DNA of 36,208 bases, taken from the NCBI GenBank assembly GCA_905221605.1, contig CAJNDS010000640.1:1-36208 (forward strand), read 5' to 3'. This document shows positions 1-11,605 of this stretch, piece after piece (the stretch's first letter is position 1; each line of letters begins with the position of its first letter). Both the position numbers and the translations under genes were made by a program. Source of the DNA: Symbiodinium natans (lineage: Eukaryota > Sar > Dinophyceae > Suessiales > Symbiodiniaceae). Under the pieces are notes generated by a model, which was not told where the DNA came from, did no database searches, and saw only the letters and a program-made list of their open reading frames with translations.

Positions 1-819
1 CCTGTCACCTGGCGCAGGGAATGCCGACACGGAACGGCTGCTATTGTCAGGTGGGCTGGGAAATGGATCCAGGTGACGACTCGATGGTTTGTGGTGGGCA
101 AAGGCGGGGCTGTTGCACAACGCCGGACAGCGGAGCTAGATCTTGGTGTCCTACAACTTCACCAAGTTGCGGCACACAGCAACTCGACTGCATGCCGGAA
201 ATGCCAGCATGATCTAGTGCACTTCGACATGCAATTCAGCATGAGCACACATCAGTCACCCAAGGCGCATTCATCAGAAGCATTCTGATGTTTGTGACCT
301 TGCCGGTGTGGCTGCAGTTTCAGCCTACACTTGTCGTTAGAACCTGAGTTTTTGGCTTGCCTCGCGCAGCCGTCCACAGTGCAGCCTGCAAAGTAATGCG
401 GAGCACGTGGGACTTGCATGGAACAGCGGTTTTCAATTGAATATGCCAGGCTCGCATCAACAGCTGGCTGGTCGGAACTGTGCATCCGCAAGGGGAATAT
501 CTGCAACTTGCCTTGTTGAGAGCTCGGTGCAGGAGCAGGTGTATGCCCCCAGGAGTCGGCCCAGGAGTGCGTGCTGAGGTTGCAAGCTCCCTCAATCTCG
601 CTCCTGGGAAAGTGTGCCTCCTCTCTAAGCCGAGGAATGCAATCAAATCGCTACGGTGCTTGGGCTACCAGATACAACTCCTTCGCTAACGCTCCTTGCT
701 GCATTTTGGTGTCCGCCTTTAAAGATGAAGGCTCATTGGTGAATGTTTGGTCATTGAAAGATTTGAAAGGCCTGCCTGTCAGTTGCTTTTGCCAAGGCTT
801 CGCATGGACATGCCGTCAG
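1..819. other. mostly non-coding start of window
   Basis: No recognisable gene. The best coding-like stretch starts after an AG|G at position 73 on the + strand and reads about 30 residues (begins VTTRWFVVGKGGAVAQ), but nothing joins to it. A second open stretch near 550-660 is equally unanchored. Both could be chance. Confidence 0.4.
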
Positions 820-970
820 GGTGCGTGTGGCAAAAATCCACGTCCCAGCGGCCCAGCGTGGAAAGTTGATTCCTTTTGACTTTGGCAGCTGTGCTATAGG
901 AGATGTTTGGACCAGGCTGTGGCTGAACCAGCTGGTGGATGCAGTCAACGCATCAGACCCGACACAAAAG
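820..970 (+). CDS. candidate internal exon, unknown protein
   Basis: An open frame without an ATG follows an AG|G acceptor (ccgtcag|g) and reads VRVAKIHVPAAQRGKLIPFD, then continues through GSCAIGDVWTRLWLNQLVD. It can end at an AAG|GC donor at 970. The composition is protein-like: mixed hydrophobic and charged residues, with little Cys or Ser excess. The frame stays open to a TGA at 998. No family was recognised and no neighbouring exon joins clearly, so it may be one exon of a gene whose other exons are distant, or a chance frame. Confidence 0.35.
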
Positions 971-2448
971 GCGCTTAGCAGCAGCTCATTGACCAGTTGA
1001 AGCCTTTGCATCAATGTTAGGTGGCTCCTGGCCTAGTCTTGCAATCATGAAGCCGCCAACCACACAGCAAAGAAGCAACACGGAAGGGTTGAAACGAGCG
1101 TTGCCTGAGCCTGTCGTAACATGCCATGCATTGTACTTGGGTCCTTGGAAGGTCTCGATGACGGCATCAGCGGAAATGGCTGAGCTCTGCTCTTGCCCAC
1201 CATCCGAAGAGCTTCGATGGGAGGCTGCGGGTGGCAATGCAGATCCTGCCATGACTTGCCCGAAGATGCTGCAGGTTACGGATTGGGGTCCATGCCACAG
1301 CGTCCACCACGGAGACTGCTATGGAGCCACGGGCTGAGGCAGCTTTCTCTGTTAGGATCTCGCCCAGCTCACTGTCACTGAGAAGCAACCTCGGTTCCCC
1401 GCGCATGCGGAAGTCCGAATGCTGGCGTGCAACAGTTGTCATTGTGAAACACCAAGGCACGACAAAGGGAGCGTTCCGTGTTCTGCGTCCGGGCCAACGT
1501 CCAGGAGTCAAATCGCCGTGAGGCCACCATCAGGTCTAGAGCTCTCAAATGAAAGTCACGAAGTGCTTCTGCAGGTTGTGGCAGATTCACTTTGCCAGCG
1601 CGTACGTCCGGAGGCACGCGAAACGCATCTTGGCGGTGTGTTTCAGTATGGGCATTCTCTCGGTGCACGTCGCGTGCCATGATGCAGCACACGCCACGAG
1701 CCACCATGCCTGACGCTCCTCGACTGTGGGAAGACGGCTGTTCGAATTGCCCCCTCCGCAGCATTGCACATATCTGACCGCCCCATCAAAGTGAAAGTGA
1801 GTGCGAGCTGTGGATAGTCAGGTGCACAAACCAAGTCTGAACTGTAGTTCTCTGAAGCAAAGGTGCAATGACTGCAGCCCTCGAGTGCTCCAGCCGAAAC
1901 TTGTGAGTTCGCGCTTGGATGCGGTTGGAAACTGGGCCATGTATTGTAGGACAGGGTTCAAAGTACTGTATTGTAGGGTTCCGTCCCCCCCTCATGGCAC
2001 AGAAATCATGCCAGTGCGATGTGATGCAGCAGCCAGGTGCTCAAAGCCATTGCCGAGTTCAGCATGGACCACCCGGCAAGCCACTCAGTCGATGGCTCGT
2101 TCATCTGAGTCGTGGACGGCCGAGTCCACTAGCTGTCGATCTAAACAGCGATGGGCTGAGCGTGGACCAAACCAGAGTCAGAATTTGCACGCAATCAACA
2201 AGTTCGATGTTGCCAGAGCACGGGGAAGCCACATGACTACAGTAGGCACCCAGCTCAGACCAAGTCTGCCAAAAATGAGCACTTAGCTGCCCAGTGCTTC
2301 GTGTTCGGGGCAGCCCAATCCCCAATCCGACTGGGGCGAGAGGGCATCTGCCCCAAGCGACTAAAAGCATTTGAAAGTGTTTTCTTCAAAGTTTCACAAG
2401 CAAAGCAACACCACAACCAAAACCACGACCACGAACACCACCACGACC
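971..2448. other. no assigned gene; overlapping open frames on both strands
   Basis: Several frames of 85-160 codons are open on both strands. On the minus strand three abutting frames between about 1640 and 990 look mildly protein-like, but each switch needs a one-base shift and no intron of plausible length separates them. On the + strand a 161-codon frame (1801-2286) is rich in Ser, Arg and Cys and looks random. I cannot choose a strand and assign no gene. Confidence 0.35.

Positions 2449-2513
<65 letters not shown>
2449..2513. repeat. (GAC)n trinucleotide microsatellite
   Basis: About 21 uninterrupted GAC units, preceded by a degenerate CCACGAC-like stretch from about 2408. In one + frame this encodes a His/Asp-rich run followed by about 21 Asp inside a 114-codon open frame (2301-2645). 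On the minus strand it encodes poly-Ser. The frame is best explained by the microsatellite. Confidence 0.9.
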
Positions 2514-3062
2514 AGTTTATTGAACGCTGGGCAGCGAGCTGTGCTCATAGCGGGCGAATCTGAAACTTCGGAAGGTGCCATACCATTGGCTAGCCCCGCC
2601 CATGGAGATGTGCCGTTGCCAGCGTCGTCCTTTCGACGTGCCTAGACAAAGAGCTAAGAAACCAAACAAGACACTAACAAACAAACTAGACAGGACCAAC
2701 ATGCTCATAGGCTTAGGGGCGGGCGCGGGGGGACTGTCCTGCGATCATCGCTGCCTCCCTCATCCCTTTGTGCAATGCAATGGGCGAACCTAATGCTCCG
2801 AGGCCCAGGCTACTACCGCTGCCACGAACATACAAAAACCCAGCAGCAAGACAACACTAAAAGAACTCGTGGCAAGCTTCCTTGGAGTCAGACATGCCGA
2901 AGCCTCAGAGAAGGAAAACGAATTGCGTATGAGGAAGTGAGAGAAGAAGATTGTGAGGCTCGGCTAACATGAAACACCACAGCGTGCTGGACAAAGCTGT
3001 GGAATCTCTTGAGCACATGTTTCAAGGGAGACAGATTCTGCCTCCGTCACCCTAAATGTGAG
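2514..3062. other. no assigned gene
   Basis: Spacer sequence. One short + frame at about 2835-2935 (contains TTLKELVASFLGVRHAEAS) looks protein-like but has no supporting splice partner or recognised family. Confidence 0.3.
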
Positions 3063-3604
3063 TCATTGCGTCCAATACTCACGAACTGGCTGCCGGTGGG
3101 CCGTACTCAGATGAGCCGACACCCAGAGTTCCCGTCTAGTGGCGTCCCACACTAGGTAAGTCCCGGCAACCAACGAAGGGCCGTAAGACCTGTTGGAAGC
3201 ATTGCTTCCCGGGCTCAGTGAACAGTGTCCACTACCCGTTGCTGAAGGGGCGTAACGAGTAAGTTTCGAAGCGTGGAGGCCGTCACTCTTAGCCCTACCT
3301 GACCCCTGTCGGTCGCAGGACAGTAAAGTACACAGCTGGGAGGCGTCCGCCGTGGAGCCGTACCAAGCTGCACAAACCACCGAAGGATGGACCTCCCCCT
3401 CACCCCAAGTCGAAAATTCCGGCATACGCACCCGGTTGCAAGCTGAAGACTGAGTGGCAGCATGGGGCCAGCATCATCCTCAGGCAGCCTGCACAATGCT
3501 GGCCGTTCTTCAGAACCCGAATCGAGTGTCCCAGTTTGCTCCTTGTCCTGTCGACAAGACGGGCCCGGCGCCCAGTGTTGGGCCACAAGGCACATCCCCG
3601 TAAT
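3063..3604 (-). other. block with two overlapping minus-strand open frames, unknown
   Basis: Two overlapping minus-strand frames (3431-3063, 122 codons; 3595-3215, 126 codons) fill this block, which stops abruptly at the AT-rich island. On the + strand a consensus donor (AG|GTAAGT) lies at about 3153 and another GTAAGT at about 3259. No domain was recognised in either frame. The block may be a fragment of a mobile or repeated element, or chance. Confidence 0.25.
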
Positions 3605-3930
3605 TTAGCTCAAGGCAAAGTCGGATTAATGAAGAGCATTTAAAACTCATTGAAAAATATCTACACTTCATTAAGTATCACAAATTCATCAGAAAACGGA
3701 AATTAAAGTTATTGCAAACGTGATTCCATTATTCTTACTCACGTTTTCAATATCTTTGATTGAAAATTATAATCAATTGTTTGAGTAAAAATTGCTTTTT
3801 TAAGTGAAGATTTTACTTGCCTTTAATGAAGTCTCCTTGAGTAAAGAATTACTTTTTAAAATGAATATTTTACTTGCCTTTAATCAAGTCTACTTGATTT
3901 CACATGTTGTTCAACTGTGTTTCAATGATG
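3605..3930. repeat. AT-rich island with 56-bp tandem duplication
   Basis: The base composition drops sharply to strongly AT-rich compared with both flanks. Within it, 3783-3838 and 3839-3894 are two adjacent copies of a unit of about 56 bp. Both begin GAGTAAA and share TTTTACTTGCCTTTAAT, with scattered substitutions. No gene is visible. This could be an inserted element or transferred DNA of different origin. Confidence 0.7.
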
Positions 3931-4384
3931 ACGTTGCCCTTTCGAGAAGCTGTGGTAACTGTCGTCTTCAGCTTCCAGCATGCTCCCATGGGGCCCCTAG
4001 GTCCCGAGGCATCCTTGGGAGCACTCGGAGGTTCACAATAGGGGTCGCAAAAGGGGGTCGCCAGGTCACCAGGGGGGCCTGAGCTTGACCTCAAGAAAAA
4101 CTACAGTACACGCGAGCGCAACGGCAGAGATCCAGTTCGCGCTTTGAGTTCTTGCCAAACAACCAGATCCCCAGACCAAGGTGCCGGGCCTCAAGGACGG
4201 CGTTTCAGAGTGACATTCACGCAGTGAAATCGAAGTCCTCAGCCGCATGATTTTACAAACGTCTCTGTTTGTTGGGAGTGCAGGAGCCAGCCTTTAAGGT
4301 TGATTGTCACGAGCAGCTGGCACATGTCCATGCCTGAGCCGATCGTTCAGCTAGCTTCTTCGTTTGCCGGGATTGGCCTTTCAG
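3931..4384. other. no assigned gene
   Basis: Spacer between the AT-rich island and the photolyase-like exon. I see no convincing coding frame or repeat. Confidence 0.4.
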
Positions 4385-4477
4385 CACAAGCGATGAGAAA
4401 GCAGCGGCAGGCGGCAAACCTCGATACTTCCAGGATCAGTGCTTTCCTCAGATTCGGAGCCCTCTCGCAGGGCCAAT
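4385..4477 (+). CDS. photolyase/cryptochrome-like exon (FAD-binding domain motif)
   Basis: The frame reads DTSRISAFLRFGALSQGQC across the 3' splice junction when the next base is G. This matches the conserved FAD-domain signature of DNA photolyases and cryptochromes (TSRLSPYL-FG-LSPRQ type), which helps bind flavin. The exon ends at a consensus donor, T|GTAAGT, at 4477/4478. Its start is either CAG|C (4385) or CAG|G (4411). The frame continues beyond the donor as a 226-codon open frame (4300-4980), but that extension is low-complexity and probably intronic. The N-terminal antenna domain and the downstream tryptophan-rich FAD motifs were not found nearby. It is therefore one exon of a widely split gene, or a relic. 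Confidence 0.5.
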
Positions 4478-5488
4478 GTAAGTTTGATGCCTGCCGTTCT
4501 GTTGGGGAGTTCACATTCTTGTTCGAACACGTGCGTTGCTGTGCCGAGCCTACATCTCAGAACGTCCTAGTACACGCTTACCCGAAAAGAGTTAACCGCG
4601 AGTGCGTGAATCGAACGACCTGCGAAAAACCAGCCATTCCCGTGGAGCAGCCCAACTCTGAGGAGCATTCTAAAAACACACCAAGAGCTCTCCAAGACCA
4701 CTCTAGAAGCACGAAACCAAGTTCATTCCAGGACCGCTCTAAGTGCACTCTTGGTCCACTCGAAGAGCTTCACGACGAGGCTCCAACAGCTAGCCAAAAG
4801 CGATGGACAGTTCTGCACTTCGCGACGGCCGCACTCACAGCACCTCGCAACGAGGTTCCAAGTCAGGAGAGGAATGTGCACGGGACCGCGGCGAGAGCAC
4901 CATCGCGCAAGACGACGAGTCTGCACTTCACAAGGAGCATGCGCACGGAACCGATCTGCCACACCGCTGCGAAATCCTAGTCCCTTGGACGCTGTTCAGG
5001 GTGTGTAAGTGCATGTACATGTATCTCTACATGTGAATGTGTAGACATCTCATCATCATATATACAGATACATAACGTATGCATACACATGTAACTCTAT
5101 GTCAGCTTGCCCTCTGCTTTTGGGATGCAGGCATTGGCAAGGTTGAGTGCTGCACGGCCGCTCTAAAAGCAGAGCTTCTGGTCTCGGACGGTCTGCGCCC
5201 GGGCCCAAGAAGCTCCGTCACAGATGTCTCGACCATTTGTGGGCCTTATAGGTGTTTGGGTTTAAGAGGAGTTTACAGTGTTAGCAGTTGAGTCGGGAGT
5301 CAAGAAGTGTGGGAGCTCTGAGGTGACACAAGTGGAGCTGATGCACTGGACAGGCTGACTCACATATCCCGCTCTGCAGCAGCTCGCAGCCAGGCCAGGC
5401 GGCCGAGAACCAAGAGACAGACAAGTTTGCTCCTTCAGTCCCTCTCTCTCTGAGACAGCCTCAGACCACAAATCAGATCACATGTCAG
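4478..5488. other. probable intron/spacer with imperfect short repeats
   Basis: The + frame through 4620-4980 consists of loosely repeated CTCTA-AGACC and CACTTCGCGA-type modules and looks like degenerate repeat rather than protein. A stretch at 5020-5100 is rich in ATGTA/ATACA steps. No gene is assigned. Confidence 0.4.
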
Positions 5489-5599
5489 GTAGTGTGGACA
5501 GATGGCTTTGGTACCTTGATGCAGTTCTTTTCTCTGCGTGTCCTGGGAAGCTTCGCATGGGACATCAGCACCTCTGCGGCCGATATGAAGCCTTAGAAG
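5489..5599 (+). CDS. candidate exon, unknown protein
   Basis: After an AG|G acceptor (atgtcag|gt) a phase-1 frame reads SVDRWLWYLDAVLFSACPG and on to CGRYEALE, with a possible AG|GC donor at 5599. The entry phase equals the exit phase of the photolyase-like exon at 4477, so the two could be joined (T plus GT makes Cys), but the sequence after the join is not clearly photolyase-like. The frame stays open to 5657. Confidence 0.35.
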
Positions 5600-6350
5600 G
5601 CCTTTTTTGCGAGCGGCACCCAATTGAAATAGCCGTGCAGTATGAGCCACGAGCTTAGGTGATGCTTGGGGGCCATGCAGTGGCGCTCCCAGTGCACTTG
5701 TCCTGCAGCCCTGCAGAGAGCAAGCATTCTGAATCTCACTGCATGTTACCATGTAAGCGCTCGGCAGTAACGTTGCATAACCCTCATGCGCTTCATGTAG
5801 CCGGGCAACAAGGCCAGAAGTGCGGCGGTGGTGTCCAAACACGAGATGTATGGTGTTCCTGGACTGACTTCGAGAACGAGAAGACGCATGACTCGCATTT
5901 CATGCACATTGCACGATGTGGAAATTCTGCCTCGCGGGCGCTCTTCCAGATGTCATGGTGATGAGCTGAACTTCAATGTTGCATGGGGGGGGGGGAGTCG
6001 GCGAGAACAGAACGGTGGCATGTTTACAGATGCCGGCTGCAGCACCATTGGGTCATGTGGTCTCAGGATGGTGGTAGAAGACCTAAAGTGCGATGCAGCA
6101 ACCCGGCCCGCCCAACAGCACCACTGGCGGCACTTTCTTGGTACAGTTTTCAAAATTTCTGAGTATGCCGACTTTTCATTGGCCAATCGCAACATACCGT
6201 AACGCGCCACAACCCTGGGCCTTGGCCCTTGCGCAGTTTCACTGAGGCGAGCCTGTAGTGAGCAGGCATGCCAGAGCTTCTGAGCTGCAGATCATGAGGC
6301 ATCCGATGAGGCATCATGAAGCATGCATTCCAGCGGGATTTGCAGATAAG
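5600..6350. other. no assigned gene
   Basis: No recognised exon. The first Sushi exon downstream starts in phase 1, so an upstream exon (and the signal peptide expected for an extracellular protein) must exist either here or beyond the window. I could not identify it. Confidence 0.35.
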
Positions 6351-6695
6351 GCTGCCCTCCCTTCCACATGGGCCCTCAGTACGTCGTATCGGGAGGCAAG
6401 GAGGAGATGGCCCACGAATCTCGACGAACACATTGGAGTTCATGGTTCCATACGGTCCTTGCGACTTTGGCTTTGACCACTGCTGGACCAAATTTCTTGG
6501 ACCCAGGCCAACAAAGTCTACGTCACGTGCGCTGCCGGGTATGGGACTGTCGATGATGTCAGGCTCGTGGAGTCGGAGTGTCAGGACCCGCGCCGGAGAA
6601 ACTCTGTCCTGATTGATGAAGCCACAGTTGCTGTCACGAAGGACGGCGAGTGGTCTCCACTCGCAGTGTCTTGTGGCCGCAGCTGCCCGGCCTTC
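6351..6695 (+). CDS. Sushi/CCP domain 1 (two exons)
   Basis: Exon 6351-6415 follows AG|G and reads [15 protein letters not shown], then KEEMAH. Exon 6507-6695 follows CCCAG|G and reads [13 protein letters not shown], continuing to [17 protein letters not shown]. Joined in phase 0, this gives the CCP pattern: Cys, the Y-V-V-x-G strand, His-x7-Cys, GY, the G-x-W-S-P turn, and the closing Cys with the next domain's CP. The 91-base intron has an apparent GA donor and AG acceptor. The loop between the second and third Cys (about [13 protein letters not shown] to VAVTKD) is longer than in a typical domain of about 60 residues. Confidence 0.75.
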
Positions 6696-9600
6696 GTGTC
6701 GGCATCATGGAAGACACTTCTGCTGCACATTAGCTTCGTGCTCTGAGAGAATGAGTGTGGTTTTGCAGTGTACTGTTAGAAGGGTGTGCGGGTGGTGCGT
6801 CGCTTGACGTCCTGCAGCTGTCCATTCGAATCGGAGCTCTCCCTATGTGTGTCCACACGCCAGACGATTTGTGCCACACAGTTTGTGTGCCTATGCTTCA
6901 AGCAAGGGCAGAACATCAGGGAGAAAAAGGGAGAAGCTAAGCGCCACAGCTTCTAACCTGTCAGGTATGAAGTCCACGGCCCGGGCCCTTGCGGGTGGAG
7001 TTGTGATTTGTTGTGATATCTGTTGTGATGCAAGAAATGTATTTACCACATTTCTGTATCTGGTTCGGCTGCTAAGGTACAGGTTTCGAGCATGGGTCTA
7101 CGCGACAGGTCACCTGTAAACGCGGTAGGGGCCTGAGATTCCTCGTAGGCTCTATAAGCAGCCGAGACAACATGATCCTGACACCCATTGGTCCCCGGAG
7201 ACAAATGCGAAGGCGAGAGTGATGACATGGACTCCGTGGAAGCACCGCCGTCTGCATCAGTTATCTGCCAGGCAGGTGGACATAGGCCGATGCATTGCTG
7301 ACAGCAAGAGCGCCGCCCTTGAAAGGACGGCGCCTGGACTACCCCTTGGCTGGTGTGCACCGGCGATTGCTTGACTCCGGAGCTCACGAGCGCTTATGCC
7401 CGGGCCCTACGCCCTGGCCAGCGTTCGGAAAGAGTGTTTCAGTTAGCGAGCTTCGTTTAGGGCACGGAAAATCATAAATCTGGCCCATGTGGTCGGCATA
7501 TTGGCTTCCTTCATCTCCCAATCATGACCACTGTAATGCCGTAGTTCATCATGGTCCATGACCACTTCGCGTGTGCATCACCCTCAGCTTCTGAAGCCTT
7601 GTACCGCAGTGGCCACGTATTTTTTAGGCCGGGTGCCGATGCGCGCGAAGACCCAAAGAGTTGGTTGGGGGTTTTCATGCGAGTTTCTGGTGGTAGGCTG
7701 CGTTGTTTGAGCTTTGGTTCCAATCTGCTTCCGTTAAAAGGCAAAAGAGCTGTTGTGGGTTGCACTGCAGTGCGGGCCTGCTTGGACATGCATTGAGCTT
7801 GACCCGCTTCCGCGTTCAGGCGGTCAATGGCAGCAAGGGGGACAACATTGCCCAGAAAGGTTCCGTGCGAAAGCCTCAAATGTTGAGTGTTTGCTTGACT
7901 ACACATGTTCGAGGCTTGCAAGCACATGCTTGTACACTGAGGTGGCACATCAGCTGTGCAGCAGGCCCTCAGTCAGCGTCGTACTTGCACTCGCTCATTC
8001 CTCTCGTGTTCTCGTCCGTTCGAGAGCCGATCTCCGTCAACAAGCCGAATGGCTTGAACTCAAGCTTTGCAACCGTGGGATCATGCATGAAGCAGGATAT
8101 GCATCAGCTGCTCAGCCACAACAACCGGTGCAATTGCAATGTGCGGCAGCCTGAGTGGTTGGGGATTGGCGGGACCCACAAATGCTGTTGCTTTCTGTCT
8201 GCTGGGTCGCAATGAGTCCAAGCCGCAATGTGAATCATATGCAAAGCACATCCCGGCAACGTCCGTCAAAGAAGCTTGCAGAAGCAGCCTGAGCTGGGCT
8301 GCTCAGGAGCTCCTCTGAGAAATGCCACCCCGGCGGGCACAGCAACTCATGGTAAAAGCTTCCCCGTTCACCCAGCACGCCATTCGCGTGCACGCCAGAA
8401 ACGAAGAAAGATCTAATGCGTGGTCTAACAGATGGGATTGGCATTGGCTTCTTACCTCTCCCTGTGTCAACTCTACATTGTTCGCCTGAGTTGTAGTTGT
8501 CGCGGGCTAGTTATTCTACTGAAGTAGTGTGGTTGTTTTGCTGTGACCATTAAGTGGCTGCTCGCGGCGAGTGGGCCTTTGGGCAGCGGCTTGGCCTGAG
8601 ATTGTTTGTCCACTTTGTCTACTGCCCAGGTAGAAGGCAGCTGGAGTGGATTAGAAGACATTCCAGTATCTTGGCTGGCTGGTGAGTGTTCCCTCATGTG
8701 TGTGTGTGCTCGCAAGTGTGAGTGTGCAGGAAGAACCGGCAGAGTGTAGAGTCGTGGTGTCCAGGACTGCAAAGCGGACTGCCCCCGCTACAAGCTGTCC
8801 GAGGGGTACGAGGTAGTGGGTTCTCACCTCAGAGTGAAGAAGTCTGTGACGGCTGGTATCGCAGTAAAGCAAGTGGCCCGATTGACTCAAAAGCAGGTGC
8901 CGCCGATGCCCAATATGTAGCGGCGTCGATATTAGAGGCCAGTGAGCTCTTCGCCTGACTGTGCCCACAGAAAATTCAGAGCAGAAACATGGCTTGCCAA
9001 TTGCAAGTGTCGCACTGGAACAAGCAGCCATGATTGTTAAAGGTCGGTTACGGCCCTTGTCACGAAACTTAGTGTAGTTTGTGTTTTGGTGTTTACAGGT
9101 TGGGGCTGAGGGTTAGGGATTTGGGGGTGTAGAGGTCTGGGGCCTAGGGGATGAAGGGGTTTGGGCCAAAAGGTGTTTGGGGGTTTAAGGGTTCACTTGC
9201 GGGGTTGGGGTTAGGGCTTCGGGTTTGGCTTGCGCCTCAAGTTTGCAGGACACCGATTCATGGAGCAGCTTTATATCGGTCCAGCTCCCAGCCTGTGTCG
9301 AGAAAGTGTCGGATGAATGCATTGATACGGCAACTCTAGCACCTAATTAGTAAGTACACAGCGAGCACGGCATGTGGCTTGACTGGACATTGGCGTCGTC
9401 TTCTTCTGCCCAGTGCTCAGACTGCGCAACTCCTCGCTGTCCAGGATGATGTCCGACGAATGCAGATCAATATCACAGGTGTTCCGCATGGACGCATGGC
9501 TGCATTCTTGGGCGTGCACATGGCGATGTCGTCTGATGTCCGTCTGCCTGGAAGTGGCTGGAAGCTGCCCTGTGCGGAAAAGGTACACACATTGGCATTC

Positions 9601-11569
9601 GCTGTGTGGATGGCTACGGTCGCGTCCCAGGAGCTGTGGAACGGGTTGTGTGCAACTTGGTGTCGATCTGGTAGTCTTGCCAGTTGATTTTTTTATCTAG
9701 CACGCACCGGAGCATGTGATTGCAGAGCCCGCGAGTTGCAACAAGGAACCGTCATGCAACACAATTCAGGGTGGACTCGTGAGTGGCGGAATGTGCTGTT
9801 TTGGCTGTTCTTCATGCTGTTGAGGCAACGATGGACAGTGGAGCCCCTTGTCCCTATACTGCGCCAAGGTACCTCGGCTGAGGGGTTTTTAAACATTCAG
9901 AACCGATGGCACGAGCAGAACTGCTGAGGACTGCAAGCCATTCAATGCGACAGTTTTGGAGCAATCGCGTGGCTTGGTCTGATTCTGACTCCTGATTTGT
10001 AGTTTCACCCGTCATTTCACAGCCCACTGTACTATGTCCTTGCCCAGGTTTCCGTGTGATCCGAGATATGTCGCAACCAAATGGTGAGTCAATGGAGCCT
10101 TCTGCCCCCACGGCTGCTGCAGACGCACCACACGGACGCGGGTTGCGAAACAACATGCCCACAACGCCACCGGTTTTTGAGCTCGTGCCGTGGTCATTCC
10201 ATGCCGCCTTGAGGAAGCAAGGTCATCATCGGGTGTGGCTCAGATGAACGAGCGATGATCCCTCCATAGTTTCATTTCAGCATGCTGTGGCATAGAGAGA
10301 TCTTTGTACAGTAGCCCGCATGTAGGGAACAAGGAATGTGGCGCATGGGCACTTCGTAGGAGGTTGCAGACAAATGCTGGAGCAGAGTGTTTGGGGAATC
10401 CGAAAGTCAGAGGGGGCCCGGGATCGCTGCGCTCAACGTACCTGTTGCGGCGTCTCAGGCAAGCTGGAACATGGGGAAGGTGAGGACAGCGAGCGAGCCA
10501 TGAAGCGCGGTGCTGTTGCTCGGCGGAAGACGCATAGCAGCCCAAACAGTTCTCTCGAGCTGGCTTGATGCAGCACGAGTGATTGTTCTTATCTTTGGCG
10601 GTTCTTAGGCTACAAGTGAACCAGTGCTTGGCGAAAACCAGGTGTTGAACGAGTCTAGGTCACATCTCTTTTGTCTTCGACAGATCAGCGTACACATGGG
10701 GCTTAGCGCAGCTTGCTGAAGTTCGGCGAATCAAGAAGTGAGCAAACCTCGAGAAGGGCACCTCACGCAACATGTCCGGGAGGGTCAGCGCGGCCTTCTG
10801 TGCATTCAGAAGCGTGTTCAGCAATCAGCATATCTAACTTTCTGGCTGTCTTGCAGGTCACCTGTGCCAATGGCCGCTGGATTCCTTCAGACCTGCGTTG
10901 CTTCAGCGACTGCGAGGCCTGACGGTTTTGTGGGGCCGCGGCTAAGGGCAGCATGTGAACTCATGTGCTTCTTGGGCGAGTCGTCTCACTTTGGGATGCG
11001 CGCATGCTTGTGCCAATGGTGCTCTGAGGCTTTTGTCCCAGGACCAGAATATTCGGTGACTTGTCCTTCTGTTAGTGAGTGCACACACGCACACACACAC
11101 ACAGACACACTCACTAGAGGTAGTTAGGTCCATGCTCGTGGGAACTTGCTAAGAGCGTCATAAGTTCCGCCAATTCATACCAACTCACATTGTAGGACCA
11201 GTAACCTGTCTCCTGTGACGTGTTTTTACTGCGGTGATGCGGTATCATTTGTTTGGGACCGCGGTGGTTCTTGCGGAGATGCAGCAGGCAATAGGGGTGA
11301 GTCTCTGGGTTTATCCGGGCCGCGCTCCATACCAGTTCAGGTTGTTCGCAGTATTTCGCAATAGACCTTGGGTGACAGTCGGCATCATTTGGAAACGCTT
11401 CAGCCTGCGTTGTTGCGCGGTTCCAAGGGAACTAGTGACAGCTGGTACTTGAAGTGTTTCAACATGTGACTTTCCCTTGCTGCGCGGCATTACTGTGCAG
11501 GCACAGACACAGACACAGACACAGACACAGACACAGACACAGACACAGACACAGCATATATATGTAAAG

Positions 11570-11605
<36 letters not shown>

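Noticed and set aside
990-1650. Minus-strand gene built from three abutting frames
   Set aside because: It needs two one-base shifts with no room for introns, and competing + frames are equally open.
2301-2645. His/Asp-rich 114-codon frame (poly-Asp) as a metal-binding or acidic protein
   Set aside because: The composition is produced by the CCACGAC/GAC microsatellite, and the flanking codons show no conserved features.
4478-4980. C-terminal extension of the photolyase-like frame (to 226 codons)
   Set aside because: A full GTAAGT donor ends the exon, and the extension is made of loosely repeated modules without photolyase features.
6966-7160. Extra Sushi-like pieces YEVHGPG (6966) and VTCKRGRG (7110)
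   Set aside because: They are short, their phases do not match the CCP1 exit at 6695 or each other, and the CCP turn residues are missing.
8110-8310. Open + frame without ATG ([19 protein letters not shown]...)
   Set aside because: It has a plausible composition but no splice partner, no domain and a length compatible with chance.
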